Below are positions 1 through 6,903 of a DNA stretch of 48,313 bases, piece by piece (position 1 is the first letter of the stretch; each line of letters starts with the position of its first letter). The translations under genes and the position numbers were made by a program. Source of the stretch: a virus; IMG/VR virus record IMGVR_UViG_3300026197_000004, positions 1 to 48,313 of that record; one strand, written 5' to 3'. The notes beneath the pieces were generated by a model. It ran no database searches. It was not told the DNA's origin and was given only the letters and a program-made list of their open reading frames with translations.

Positions 1-131
1 TAGGGAATTAAAATTTCAAATGTGGTTTAGTACTCCCTTTCTCACTTCGTGAGTTAGCCTCCTTAGCTTCGTAGCTAAGCGTAGCTTATGGTTTACTTCT
101 CTCTTCTTTTTTTTTTTATTTTTTTTTAGAG
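1..131. repeat. Direct terminal repeat, left copy
   Basis: The same sequence is found at the right end of the window. The copies agree base for base except that the second T-run has nine T here and eight there. This means the contig closes on itself: either an assembly overlap of a circular or circularly permuted genome, or a short true terminal redundancy. The one-base homopolymer difference fits sequencing or polymerase slippage. Confidence 0.9.
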
Positions 132-210
132 AGAGAGGAACCCCTAAACCAAGGGAAAACCTAGCTCTACGCTTCCATAAGGGAGTACTAAACCACAATT
201 CAAATTGTAA
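8..210. repeat. Large imperfect inverted repeat with poly-T centre
   Basis: A perfect 19-bp arm (21-39, TGTGGTTTAGTACTCCCTT) pairs with 179-197. Inside it, AAGCGTAG (77-84) pairs with CTACGCTT (167-174), GGTTTA (90-95) with TAAACC (145-150) and TCTCTCT (98-104) with AGAGAGA (128-134). The centre is T11-A-T9. Outside, 8-20 and 198-210 still match imperfectly. The whole could extrude as a long hairpin. It lies at the genome closure point, between the early promoter at 48.1 kb and the terminator at 526-559, so an origin, packaging or terminus role is possible but not shown. Confidence 0.8.
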
Positions 211-293
211 TTGCTTACAGTACCCGTATTAATTGTATTATTTGGACTTGAAGGATTAAGAGTATTACTTGTATTGGGCGTACTGGCGATAGT

Positions 294-312
294 TTGAATA
301 AAATTTATTCAA
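294..312 (+). repeat. 19-bp palindrome, copy 1
   Basis: Perfect TTGAATAAAATTTATTCAA in the non-coding left region, centre in the plus orientation. Confidence 0.85.
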
Positions 313-422
313 CCTTACGGCCTCAATCCTCACGTCTCCGGCAGAACATAGAACTCTCTACTCCAAACGTAGTTTGGGAGGGTTAAAGAGTAGTCCCTCG
401 AGCCACAAAAAAATGTCGTATT

Positions 423-453
423 CAAACTGGCGTCTCCGGCAGGATGTAGTTTG
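423..453. other. Hairpin with conserved CGTCTCCGGCAGGA loop, copy A
   Basis: CAAACT pairs with AGTTTG around a loop containing GCGTCTCCGGCAGGA. The next hairpin (469-496) has the same loop on an unrelated stem, which is compensatory-type evidence that the folded form matters. Direction and function are unknown. Confidence 0.5.
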
Positions 454-468
454 GGCTACGACGCAGTC

Positions 469-496
469 GTACTGTGCGTCTCCGGCAGGACAGTAC
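469..496. other. Hairpin with conserved CGTCTCCGGCAGGA loop, copy B
   Basis: GTACTGT pairs perfectly with ACAGTAC around the loop GCGTCTCCGGCAGG. Loop identity with the hairpin 20 bases to the left, on a different stem, suggests a repeated structural element in RNA or single-stranded DNA. A third loop copy at 333-344 lacks an obvious stem. Confidence 0.5.
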
Positions 497-525
497 TACG
501 TCTACGTCAAACGGAGTTTGACAAT

Positions 526-559
526 AAAAAAGCCCGAGGAGCATAGCTCCCCAGGCTTT
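526..559 (-). terminator. Rho-independent terminator of the 589-933 gene
   Basis: Read leftward, a 13-bp stem (AAGCCTGGGGAGC paired with GCTCCTCGGGCTT, two G-U pairs) closes a TAT loop and is followed at once by a run of T. It lies about 30 bases after the stop codon of the minus-strand gene. Confidence 0.9.
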
Positions 560-588
560 AAGTAGGTAGTTCGGGCAGCGTAGGTTAT

Positions 589-933
589 TTACTTATTATC
601 TTTTTCCATTTTGGCTTTAAGTTGCTCATACATGGCCTGAGCAGCCGTAGGATCCATTTTGTCTATGGATTCCATTGCCTTCCGCGCTGCTTTTTCCGGG
701 CTTTCAACCTTTTGGCCAATAGTAGTCGCGTCGAATGTCTTCCCGTCGACGTACTTCCTAAGTTCCTCAGCCGTTAGTTTAGTCCACTGCTTCTGCCCGA
801 CTATGATGCGATTCCCAAGCGCCCACTGTGCCATTTGCTCGTCACTCGCATTACTAAAGTCTACAGTTACAGTGAACTGAATATGCTTGTTGTCGGGTTG
901 ACTAAGGACTGTCCTAGTAGTAGTTTGTTTCAT
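589..933 (-). CDS. Hypothetical 114-aa protein, isolated transcription unit
   Basis: I do not recognise the function. The start is the ATG with an AGGGGGT ribosome site seven bases upstream; a longer frame to 978 has no such site. The protein is hydrophilic, begins with a Thr-rich stretch, has a predicted beta-rich first half (HIQFTVTVDF) and a helical C-terminus ending MYEQLKAKMEK. Its plan resembles the 133-aa protein at 42390-42791 (beta-type N-half with an EEMAQ or DEQMAQ segment, C-terminal QLKAK helix), so they may be distant paralogues. It stands alone on the minus strand between two tandem promoters and its own terminator, which suggests strong early or constitutive expression. Confidence 0.75.
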   Translation of the reverse strand: MKQTTTRTVLSQPDNKHIQFTVTVDFSNASDEQMAQWALGNRIIVGQKQWTKLTAEELRKYVDGKTFDATTIGQKVESPEKAARKAMESIDKMDPTAAQAMYEQLKAKMEKDNK

Positions 934-987
934 GGTAGCACCCCCTAAATAGTTGGTACCGCCCGAACTACCCTCCATGCCTAGTAA

Positions 988-1016
988 TTACTACGTACTA
1001 GACAACTGATTGTCAA
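988..1016 (-). promoter_or_regulatory. Sigma-70-like promoter P1 for the 589-933 gene
   Basis: Leftward TTGACA, 17-base spacer, TAGTAA. An inverted repeat CTAGTA (981-986)/TACTAG (996-1001) overlaps the -10 box and could be an operator. The -35 element sits in ATTGACAATCA, which recurs in the second promoter upstream. Confidence 0.6.
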
Positions 1017-1044
1017 TGAACAAATTCTATGATTGTACGGTTCC

Positions 1045-1072
1045 ACTATACCACACCTAGAATGATTGTCAA
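1045..1072 (-). promoter_or_regulatory. Sigma-70-like promoter P2 for the 589-933 gene
   Basis: Leftward TTGACA, 16-base spacer, TATAGT, within GTGTGGTATAGTGG. The same TGTGGTATNGTGG context surrounds the -10 of the promoter at 46728-46756, suggesting a shared early promoter class. Confidence 0.7.
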
Positions 1073-1490
1073 TAAAAATCGGCAGCCCTCCCCTATGTCC
1101 AATGATATCAACTAGTTATGCCATCCGGCCACCAGCTCGAGGTTCGATGGGGGAAACTCCCGTGCGGCCGGCCAGTTGAGGACCAGTTACATTGTGTTCA
1201 AGTTCTGCTAAAACCACAAAATTGTGTTGCAATCCTTGCAATCCTTGCAATCGCAATACTTGTGGAGGGAGGATTGACCGGCACGACCACTGGAGGGTCC
1301 GCCGCGCCAGCGGTTGGGCTATTGGAATGGGCTATTGGAAGGGCGCCAGCGGCTGTTAATTCCTCTAAAGGATCGCGGCTAGGACTATCGCAAGGATTGA
1401 TATTGACGCTGTGGCTAGGGTGGCTAGGGTTGTGGGTTTGCGGCTGTTAATTCCTCGCTGGAGGAAAAGGGCTCCGACACGACCGCTAGA
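1073..1490. other. GC-rich intergenic region with short repeats
   Basis: This stretch separates the divergent transcription units. It holds a GC-rich hairpin (about 1125-1175, CCGGCC/GGCCGG outer stem with GGGGGAAACTCCC inside), tandem CAATCCTTG units near 1228-1250, and a 17-bp direct repeat GCGGCTGTTAATTCCTC at 1349-1365 and 1440-1456; the second copy folds with GAGGAA downstream. The frame at 1118-1450 is Leu/Gly-rich, built on these repeats and has no ribosome site, so I do not call it a gene. Confidence 0.55.
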
Positions 1491-1509
1491 TCGAATAAAA
1501 TTTATTCAA
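1491..1509 (+). repeat. 19-bp palindrome, copy 2
   Basis: TCGAATAAAATTTATTCAA (one mismatch), plus orientation, 64 bases upstream of the -35 box of the late promoter. Confidence 0.8.
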
Positions 1510-1572
1510 TCTCCCGGACGCAGTCCAAGGAAACTCGTTTCCGTAGAGAATTTATTTGTGGGAAGAAATGGC

Positions 1573-1601
1573 TTGACACCATCCCAAAAGGGTAGTAGAA
1601 T
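1573..1601 (+). promoter_or_regulatory. Strong sigma-70-like promoter of the late arm
   Basis: TTGACA, exactly 17 bases, TAGAAT, about 55 bases upstream of the tailspike start and reading into the whole plus-strand arm. A copy of the 19-bp palindrome (1491-1509) lies 64 bases upstream of the -35 box, where a regulator could act. Confidence 0.8.
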
Positions 1602-1656
1602 GGAGTTAAAATGGGAATAAGTGTATAGTCTTTAATATCTTTGGAGGGATAAAATT

Positions 1657-3645
1657 ATGTCAAGATCACAATATATACCCAGCCTCAAGACGGTCAACTC
1701 TTCTGGTCTGGCCGACTTTAATAATGTGATAGTTTTTGATGGAGACCCGGGAGTTGGCGCCTCTTTCCGTACTTTGGTGGATATTCTTAAGGCCCTAGAC
1801 GGCCAAAAAGCCGAACTTTGGGTAATCACTGATGCCACCCTCGACGAAGACCTTTCTGGAACGTACGATCTATCCGGCGTTACCGTGGTGATTAAGCCAG
1901 GAGTGACGGTGACTGCTTCTGTGGCGCAGACGATTAATTTCAACGTCAAGGTGCAGGATGGCGGCCAGTTTACTATTGATGAAAATGTAACAGTTAATGG
2001 TAACCTGATCTCTGAAGGCTACAACTCTGGTATTGTGGCTTTTGATGCTGTAACTGGAGATGAAACCCTTACGATCAACGGAGCTATTGATGCTGGTCTG
2101 TGGCAGGTATTTGGGTCTTCTTTAACTGTTGCCGGGACTCTAATTGTAAAAGATTTATATGTCTCTTGGTTTGGGAAAGACGCAAATGCCATACAATCTG
2201 TTTTTGATATATTGAGTGATAGTTCAGGTTATATTGCTTATTTAGATAATTTAGGAACACTTGAAATCAATCAGACAATAACTGGTATTAATTTTAACAG
2301 TCATAAAATATATCGCCTTGGTGACACGATATTAAAGCATGGAAATTTTAATGGAAACCTTTTTGAGATAGAAGGTATAAAATGGTCAACTATATCTCTT
2401 GAGGTGGATGGTAACGCTGATAATAGAGACAACCGTAATCGTGTTATAGGTTTGCTTGCAGCAGAGAATTGCACCATTTACAAAACATACATCTACGATG
2501 CTTCCCACGCTCCAATACATATGTCACAGGATTCAAGCGGTAATATTTGTTATGATAATTATATTACTTCTTCCACTTTTTTAAGAACTGGAAGGGATAA
2601 GTATGATAAAACATCTGCTCATATAACTTATTATGGGACACGGCTATGGCTTAATGATAATTATTTCGGTGAAGTAAACGACAATGCTGTATTCTTAAAT
2701 CCTAATGTTTCCGTCCCCCATGTTGTCTATGCTCATAATAATATTTTGGACAATGTTAGAGTTGGTCTTGCATCAGCAAGTGATTGGGAGCATTTTTATA
2801 TAGATGGTGTTGAGGTATATGGTAGCACTGGAAAAGTGTATAAACAATCAGAGGGTTCCGCCAAAAATGTAACAGTCCGAAATGTTACTGTTGAAGCTGA
2901 TGCTTATGGTAATTTTAAACAAGTAGTTGATTGTGACCCAGACTCTACGATAGAGAACTTAGAGATTTCGGGGTGCCGCGTTAATAATAATGTTGTTTGG
3001 TTAGCTACATTGAATGGTGTCACAAATCTATTCATGCATGATAATATAGTGGAGAATCCCCAACGAGGTTTGGCTATTCTAGGAACAGAAATCTCTAATT
3101 TTTCAATTTATAACAATATTTGCATAAATCCCAATCAATCAGGGGATAATCAATCCGCTTTTGATTTTAGGAGTTCCTCTGATTTGCCTCTTAAGAAAGG
3201 TCATATATACAATAATAAAATTATTGATAATCAAAGCACTCCCACGATTTATGACGGATTCAGGAATAATGAATACAATGAAGATATTTACTTTTATAAC
3301 AATTTAGTGATTGTAGAAAATGGATCACCGCAAAATAATTATTATGATTTGGACCACACTGGTTTATTTAGCTGGAATAATATTCCTAGAAGAAGAGGAG
3401 CTGAATTAGTATCTGAAAGCGTGACTGTTAATGCAGGTGCACAAGAAACAGTTTATTCCTCATCTTCTGAAAACGGGGGCTTGAGGGTCCTTGTTTATCC
3501 CAGAGATGCTTCTGGTACTGGTATCGTTACTGTTGCATATACACATGACGGGACTAACTTAAAGGTCGTTTTAAGGGAGGTGGGAGGTTCGAATAGTTTA
3601 AATTGTTGGGTGGATGTAGAAAGAATTGGTAGGTTTGTGACTTAA
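1657..3645 (+). CDS. Tailspike with right-handed beta-helix fold
   Basis: Probable receptor-binding and glycan-degrading tailspike on the virion surface. The start has a GGAGGG ribosome site eight bases upstream. Residues 1-165 form a virion-binding-type N-terminus. From about residue 170 to 580 come many short rungs of the kind VTVRNVTVEAD, IENLEISGC and FSIYNNICINP, typical of pectate-lyase-like parallel beta-helix proteins. A beta-sandwich-like tail (VTVNAGAQETVYSS) closes the protein. No catalytic pair can be assigned from sequence alone. The DNA becomes clearly AT-rich from about 2150 to 3640, unlike the N-terminal part and the neighbouring genes, pointing to exchange of the receptor-binding domain by transfer. 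Confidence 0.85.
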   Translation: MSRSQYIPSLKTVNSSGLADFNNVIVFDGDPGVGASFRTLVDILKALDGQKAELWVITDATLDEDLSGTYDLSGVTVVIKPGVTVTASVAQTINFNVKVQDGGQFTIDENVTVNGNLISEGYNSGIVAFDAVTGDETLTINGAIDAGLWQVFGSSLTVAGTLIVKDLYVSWFGKDANAIQSVFDILSDSSGYIAYLDNLGTLEINQTITGINFNSHKIYRLGDTILKHGNFNGNLFEIEGIKWSTISLEVDGNADNRDNRNRVIGLLAAENCTIYKTYIYDASHAPIHMSQDSSGNICYDNYITSSTFLRTGRDKYDKTSAHITYYGTRLWLNDNYFGEVNDNAVFLNPNVSVPHVVYAHNNILDNVRVGLASASDWEHFYIDGVEVYGSTGKVYKQSEGSAKNVTVRNVTVEADAYGNFKQVVDCDPDSTIENLEISGCRVNNNVVWLATLNGVTNLFMHDNIVENPQRGLAILGTEISNFSIYNNICINPNQSGDNQSAFDFRSSSDLPLKKGHIYNNKIIDNQSTPTIYDGFRNNEYNEDIYFYNNLVIVENGSPQNNYYDLDHTGLFSWNNIPRRRGAELVSESVTVNAGAQETVYSSSSENGGLRVLVYPRDASGTGIVTVAYTHDGTNLKVVLREVGGSNSLNCWVDVERIGRFVT

Positions 3646-3786
3646 ATGAAAGCTTCTGAATTGAGCCATAAAAAAGATTACCCGGACTTCCCGGAGTTTG
3701 CCGAGTACATCATCTGGTCAAAATACAAAGGAGTATTTAATGAGAAGGCAGGACTACAGAAGAGAGCAGGACGCTCGGAGAAGTGA
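3646..3786 (+). CDS. Possible 46-aa small protein
   Basis: An ATG directly after the tailspike stop opens a frame of 46 codons, rich in charged and aromatic residues (KDYPDFPEFAEYIIW). It overlaps the start of the next gene by 47 bases. The ribosome site is weak, so this may be a leader or a spurious frame. Function unknown. Confidence 0.4.
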   Translation: MKASELSHKKDYPDFPEFAEYIIWSKYKGVFNEKAGLQKRAGRSEK

Positions 3787-4243
3787 TCGCTCCGGGACTC
3801 ATGACATCAAACAGCTCTGGGAACGCTCCCATGAGATGTTGCGTCTGGCCTTCTTGGGGTGGAATCACAAGGATATTGCGGATAAGCTGGGAGTTACTCC
3901 CGTCACTGTCAATAACACGGTCAACTCCACTCTTGGCCAGCGCAAGCTGGCAATGCTGGACGATGCGAGAGATGCGGACTCGATAGATGTTGCGGAGAAG
4001 GTTGCGGAGTTGGCACCAAAGGCAGTGGAAATCTACAAGGAGATTCTGGAGGAGGAAGAGGCCTCCCTCTCCTTGAAGAAAAAGACTGCCGATACGATCC
4101 TCAAGGATATTTTAGGCCACCAGGCCCCAAAGAAGGTGGAGGGCAGATTCGCCCATGCGCATCTTGGGGAAGAAGATATCAACCGGATTAAGGAAAGATC
4201 CCGAGCGGCTGCTGCCGTAGCAGGGGTTATGATTGAGGAGTAA
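3740..4243 (+). CDS. terS: Putative terminase small subunit (HTH protein)
   Basis: A 167-aa protein likely to recognise phage DNA for packaging. The start is the ATG six bases after AAAGGAG; longer readings lack a ribosome site. Residues about 35-65 (AFLGWNHKDIADKLGVTPVT) form a classic helix-turn-helix, followed by an acidic helical part (EIYKEILEEEEASLSLKKK) that could be the oligomerisation region, and a C-terminal tail. This HTH-plus-helix plan and length are usual for small terminases. The large subunit follows at 7823, separated by lysis and glycosyltransferase genes, so the assignment rests on fold and context. A transcription regulator is the alternative. Confidence 0.6.
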   Translation: MRRQDYRREQDARRSDRSGTHDIKQLWERSHEMLRLAFLGWNHKDIADKLGVTPVTVNNTVNSTLGQRKLAMLDDARDADSIDVAEKVAELAPKAVEIYKEILEEEEASLSLKKKTADTILKDILGHQAPKKVEGRFAHAHLGEEDINRIKERSRAAAAVAGVMIEE

Positions 4244-4244
4244 T

Positions 4245-4556
4245 ATGATGAGGGTGCTCGAAATTAAGGACGATGTGGATATGGCGGGGCTGCACTGGTG
4301 TATGAGGCCGGTGCTGATTGCGGCAGAAAGGGTATATAGTGCGCTCCAGGCGGGATTGGAAGTCACTAGTGTGACGGATGGGGAGCACTCACCGCGATCC
4401 CTCCACTATTATGGCCTAGCAATAGATCTTGGTGTTAGGGGTATGGAGGGAAGTAGAAGGAAGCGGGCCGTGGAGATGCTTCAGGATAAGGTTGGATGTG
4501 GGTTTCAGGTACTTGATGAAGTGGATCATATCCATATTGAGTGGGATCCTCAATAG
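4245..4556 (+). CDS. M15-type peptidase, endolysin
   Basis: A 103-aa zinc peptidase of the D-Ala-D-Ala carboxypeptidase/L-Ala-D-Glu peptidase type, expected to cut peptidoglycan peptides at lysis. The signature SLHYYGLAIDL supplies H54 and D61, and DHIHIEW supplies H97 as the third zinc ligand. Two adjacent ATG codons follow GAGGAG; I use the first. It has no signal peptide, so it would need a holin; small candidate membrane proteins lie at 4852 and 9325. The length fits a bare catalytic domain without a cell-wall-binding domain. The neighbours are the small terminase upstream and a palindrome-led small-gene group downstream. Confidence 0.85.
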   Translation: MMRVLEIKDDVDMAGLHWCMRPVLIAAERVYSALQAGLEVTSVTDGEHSPRSLHYYGLAIDLGVRGMEGSRRKRAVEMLQDKVGCGFQVLDEVDHIHIEWDPQ

Positions 4557-4569
4557 GCCGGCGAGCGTA

Positions 4570-4622
4570 GCGAGCGAGTAAATTCCTCATCGCTCATTGC
4601 ATTGCGAGCAAGTAAGTTCCTC
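4570..4622. repeat. Tandem-like direct repeat GCGAGCRAGTAARTTCCTC
   Basis: Two 19-base copies (4570-4588 and 4604-4622) differ at two positions. The core TAANTTCCTC also occurs at 1356-1365 and 1447-1456, and inverted at 46908-46917, always in non-coding gaps. Role unknown. Confidence 0.7.
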
Positions 4623-4641
4623 TAGCACCCTAATGGGAAGA

Positions 4642-4660
4642 TTGAATAAAATTTATTCAA
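4642..4660 (+). repeat. 19-bp palindrome, copy 3
   Basis: Perfect copy, plus orientation, 24 bases upstream of the 56-aa basic protein start. Confidence 0.85.
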
Positions 4661-4684
4661 AGTGTTAAACTCAACGGAGCTAAA

Positions 4685-4855
4685 ATGCCAGTACAAAAGT
4701 GTAAGAGTGAGGGAAAGCCTGGGTTTAAGTGGGGAGAAAGTGGGAAGTGTTACACCTATAGCCCCGGCAATGAAAGCTCCCGAAAGGCGGCCAGAAAGAA
4801 GGCGGCGGAGCAGGGTCGAGCCATTAAGGCTAGCCAAAAAAGGAGGAAGAAATGA
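4685..4855 (+). CDS. Small basic protein, 56 aa
   Basis: Starts MPVQKCKSEG, then KPGFKWGESGKCYTY, then a Lys/Arg-rich helix ending QKRRKK. Similar short basic proteins with the K-W-G-x-S-G-K core are familiar from other phage genomes, but I know no established function. The ribosome site is CGGAG. It lies 24 bases after a copy of the 19-bp palindrome and overlaps the next gene by ATGA, so it opens a new co-translated group. Confidence 0.75.
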   Translation: MPVQKCKSEGKPGFKWGESGKCYTYSPGNESSRKAARKKAAEQGRAIKASQKRRKK

Positions 4856-5025
4856 GTGAAGTAATCACTACTATTTTGAACAGCCCGGAGTTAATGGGTC
4901 TCATTGCAGCTGGAGGTGCTGCCGTTATTGACTTTATTATGGGGGCTATTCCTGATGAGTATCGCCCCTATAAGGGCGTCATCCGCAGGGTGCTTGTGTG
5001 GTTGGCGGATCGATTGGAGAAGTGA
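4852..5025 (+). CDS. Small membrane protein, possible holin (57 aa)
   Basis: Begins MSEVITTILN; residues 13-33 (ELMGLIAAGGAAVIDFIMGA) are hydrophobic enough for one membrane helix, followed by an amphipathic basic tail (GVIRRVLVWLADRLEK). AGGAGG precedes the start, and both ends overlap neighbours by a few bases. Its place beside the M15 endolysin and its size suggest a holin or holin-like role; this is inference. Confidence 0.65.
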   Translation: MSEVITTILNSPELMGLIAAGGAAVIDFIMGAIPDEYRPYKGVIRRVLVWLADRLEK

Positions 5026-5300
5026 TGAGTAAATATAACTGGAAAGAAAGTCCGAAGTGGTTGAACCTTTTGATGGGCCTGGATCAGTTGGGGAATACTG
5101 TCCTTCCTTTACTCCCTTGGCCTCTAACCTGGCCCGGAGTTGGGAACCCGGATAGGACGATCAGTTATACTCTTGGGAGCCTCCAAGCTCGGCACGGCGG
5201 TAAGGCGCCTTGGCGCTATCCCTTGGCTAGGACTTTGGGTGGCTTCCTGGACTGGCTTGACCCAAACCATTGTCTAGACGCATATAGGAATGAGACATGA
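5025..5300 (+). CDS. Conserved phage protein, 91 aa, unknown function
   Basis: The start is the ATG overlapping the previous stop (TGATG); a longer upstream frame would overlap it further. The arrangement GNPDRTISYTLG, then PWRYPLARTL, then FLDWLDPNHC at the C-terminus is one I recognise from small proteins near lysis genes of many proteobacterial phages, whose role is not established. Pro and Trp are abundant, and one segment around NTVLPLLPWP could touch a membrane. It overlaps the sulfotransferase start by ATGA. Confidence 0.7.
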   Translation: MSKYNWKESPKWLNLLMGLDQLGNTVLPLLPWPLTWPGVGNPDRTISYTLGSLQARHGGKAPWRYPLARTLGGFLDWLDPNHCLDAYRNET

Positions 5301-5908
5301 TCTTTTGGCAAGAACATAACCTCGCCTTTCTCCACATTAATCGAACTGGGGGAAGCTCAGTCACTCGGGCCTTAATGAATGCCTTTGGGATGCCGGATGA
5401 GGGGTCGTTGTTGAGTAAGTATTCTGGCGGAAAGGGGAGAATCCATCAACCACTGCAGCAGAGATTGGAAAAATTGGAAAGGGTGGGCGTGGATACTTCA
5501 TCCCTTACCGTTTATACCAACATTCGAGACCCTTTTGAAAGGGCCGTGAGCCTTTGGGCCAATCTTGTTGGGAAGGGATCGACTTCCAATACCTTCAAAA
5601 CCTTCTTCTACACTTCCCTTCTTGAGGGAAAGCGCACTAAAATTGGGTTGACTCGAGGGACCTTTGAGGAGTACTTGAGTGTGGGAGGGGAAGTCCCCTC
5701 TAATCTCGTTCCCATCCGCTTTGAGGAGGATTGGGTAGAGCACTGGAAAGGAATCATAGGGGATTATTCCATTGAGTTTCCGCATCAAACTCCCTCTTCC
5801 CACGGTCTGGCCCATAGCTACTTCGATAAAGAAATGAAAAGACTGATGATTGAGCGAGAGCTTTGGTTTATTGACAGATTTTACCCTCATCTAAAGGAAT
5901 TAGTATGA
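5297..5908 (+). CDS. PAPS-dependent sulfotransferase family protein
   Basis: A 203-aa enzyme predicted to move sulfate from PAPS to a hydroxyl or amine, probably on a sugar. The 5'-phosphosulfate loop is INRTGGSS (residues 14-21) and the 3'-phosphate motif is NIRDPFERAVSLW (about 75-87), both as in the carbohydrate Sulfotransfer_2-like family. It is short for that family but keeps both cofactor sites. It is translationally coupled (ATGA overlaps) to the upstream 91-aa gene and to two glycosyltransferases downstream, so its acceptor is likely the sugar those enzymes add. With the SQD1-like gene at 16177 it gives this phage two separate sulfur-sugar chemistries. Confidence 0.8.
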   Translation: MIFWQEHNLAFLHINRTGGSSVTRALMNAFGMPDEGSLLSKYSGGKGRIHQPLQQRLEKLERVGVDTSSLTVYTNIRDPFERAVSLWANLVGKGSTSNTFKTFFYTSLLEGKRTKIGLTRGTFEEYLSVGGEVPSNLVPIRFEEDWVEHWKGIIGDYSIEFPHQTPSSHGLAHSYFDKEMKRLMIERELWFIDRFYPHLKELV

Positions 5909-6903
5909 TTCTAAGCGTTATCATCTCCAATCGCAATGATACTGTGATGCTCGCTATCACTATCCGCTCCATTATTGAGGAGCTTCGGCCTCTTGGACTG
6001 GAGGAGACGGAGATAGTGATTTGTGATAATTCCTTTAGGGAGCATTTTGAGGATGTTCAGAAGAATATTCCAAAGTCCTATCTTGAGAGTGGTTTGGTTA
6101 AGTTGATTCGGCAGGAATACTCCTGTCTCTTTACAGCGAGGGAAGCAGCGGCCAAGGCCGCTTCCGGTAAGTATTTGGTTTGCCTCGACTCCCATATGCT
6201 GGTGGGTAGGGACATGCTCTTGGATCTGGTTAATTTTATGGAAAGGCGGGATGATGGCCAGATTGGCTTCGCTCACTCCCCGATCAACTGGTGCCATCAA
6301 CACGAGTCCAAGTCCCGCCATGACCGAGATATGACTGTTTCCGAGCTTGGAGATTGGGGCGCTGCATACAAATACGCTACTCCCATTACTTGGAAAGGGA
6401 TGCCTTGGATCTGCAGGAGGGATTTCTTCCTTGGGGAGCTTGGTGGGTATGGAGCTCTCTCCGAGCACAAACTGGCTTGGGGTGGTGGAGATATGCATAT
6501 TGGGATCAAGCCTTGGTTGCTAGGCTTCGAGAATTGGGCAGTTCCCACTGCTCCCGGCATCCATCTAGGTCCATTCCCAGGAGATAAAACCGGCTCCCTT
6601 AAATACCGAAACTACAAGGAATCCGGTCGTTATCCTCCCTGCTTCGGCTTCTTAGTCTCCAGTTATGTTCTTGGAGGGGAGTGGGGATTAAAGAGAAACG
6701 CTCCTGCGGTTGAGGAGAGATTCAAGCTGGATGTGGATAAGCTCTCCCCAAAGGCGAAGGAGGTTGGGCAAAAGGAAAGGGACCGAATCCTTCGGGATCA
6801 AAAGCTTTCTTTTCAGGAGCTTCTTAAACTCAAGCCTTGGAACACCCACACTCACAACTATGAAGGCGGATCAGCAGATGGAGCAGTGGCTGGAGGGAGA
6901 TGA
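5905..6903 (+). CDS. Glycosyltransferase, GalNAc-transferase-like GT-A (first of two)
   Basis: A 332-aa family 2/27-type glycosyltransferase. The N-terminal nucleotide-binding strand is MILSVIISNRND, the metal-binding site is LDSHMLV (D95-S96-H97, the DSH form seen in polypeptide GalNAc-transferases) and the acceptor-side motif is WGGGD followed by GFENWAVP. No membrane segment is visible, so it acts in the cytoplasm. It is overlapped by four bases at each end in a sulfotransferase-GT-GT-terminase string. The next gene is a clear paralogue with the same DSH, WGGGD, FENWAVP and GIHLGPF blocks. Acceptor and donor are unknown; a virion protein is plausible given the location. Confidence 0.85.
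   Translation: MILSVIISNRNDTVMLAITIRSIIEELRPLGLEETEIVICDNSFREHFEDVQKNIPKSYLESGLVKLIRQEYSCLFTAREAAAKAASGKYLVCLDSHMLVGRDMLLDLVNFMERRDDGQIGFAHSPINWCHQHESKSRHDRDMTVSELGDWGAAYKYATPITWKGMPWICRRDFFLGELGGYGALSEHKLAWGGGDMHIGIKPWLLGFENWAVPTAPGIHLGPFPGDKTGSLKYRNYKESGRYPPCFGFLVSSYVLGGEWGLKRNAPAVEERFKLDVDKLSPKAKEVGQKERDRILRDQKLSFQELLKLKPWNTHTHNYEGGSADGAVAGGR

Larger units (their letters stand above)
199..525. other. Non-coding repeat-rich region
   Basis: No convincing gene. It contains one copy of the genome-wide palindrome, three copies of CGTCTCCGGCAG (333-344, 431-442, 477-488), and several short inverted repeats of the CAAAC/GTTTG type, e.g. 363-377 with a GTA loop and 506-522 with a GGA loop. The open frame over 374-565 runs through these hairpins and has no ribosome site, so I treat the stretch as regulatory or structural. 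Confidence 0.6.

Noticed and set aside
294-312. The palindrome as an ArgR (ARG) box
   Set aside because: ARG boxes have TGAAT and ATTCA four bases apart; here they are seven apart, and no arginine genes exist.
333-488. Three CGTCTCCGGCAG repeats as a CRISPR array
   Set aside because: Spacing is irregular (about 98 and 46 bases), repeats are short and no cas genes are present.
374-565. A 63-codon plus-strand frame
   Set aside because: Runs through hairpins and the terminator; no ribosome site.
1125-1175. A group II intron remnant suggested by GGGGGAAACTCCCGTGCGG
   Set aside because: Only one hairpin resembles group II domain sequence; no domain V or reverse transcriptase is nearby.
1118-1450. 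A 110-codon plus-strand frame with hydrophobic stretches
   Set aside because: Lies in GC-rich repeats, no ribosome site, low-complexity sequence that follows the DNA repeats.
6297-6560. Antisense frames across the glycosyltransferases
   Set aside because: Typical shadows of GGA/GAG-rich codons; none has a ribosome site.
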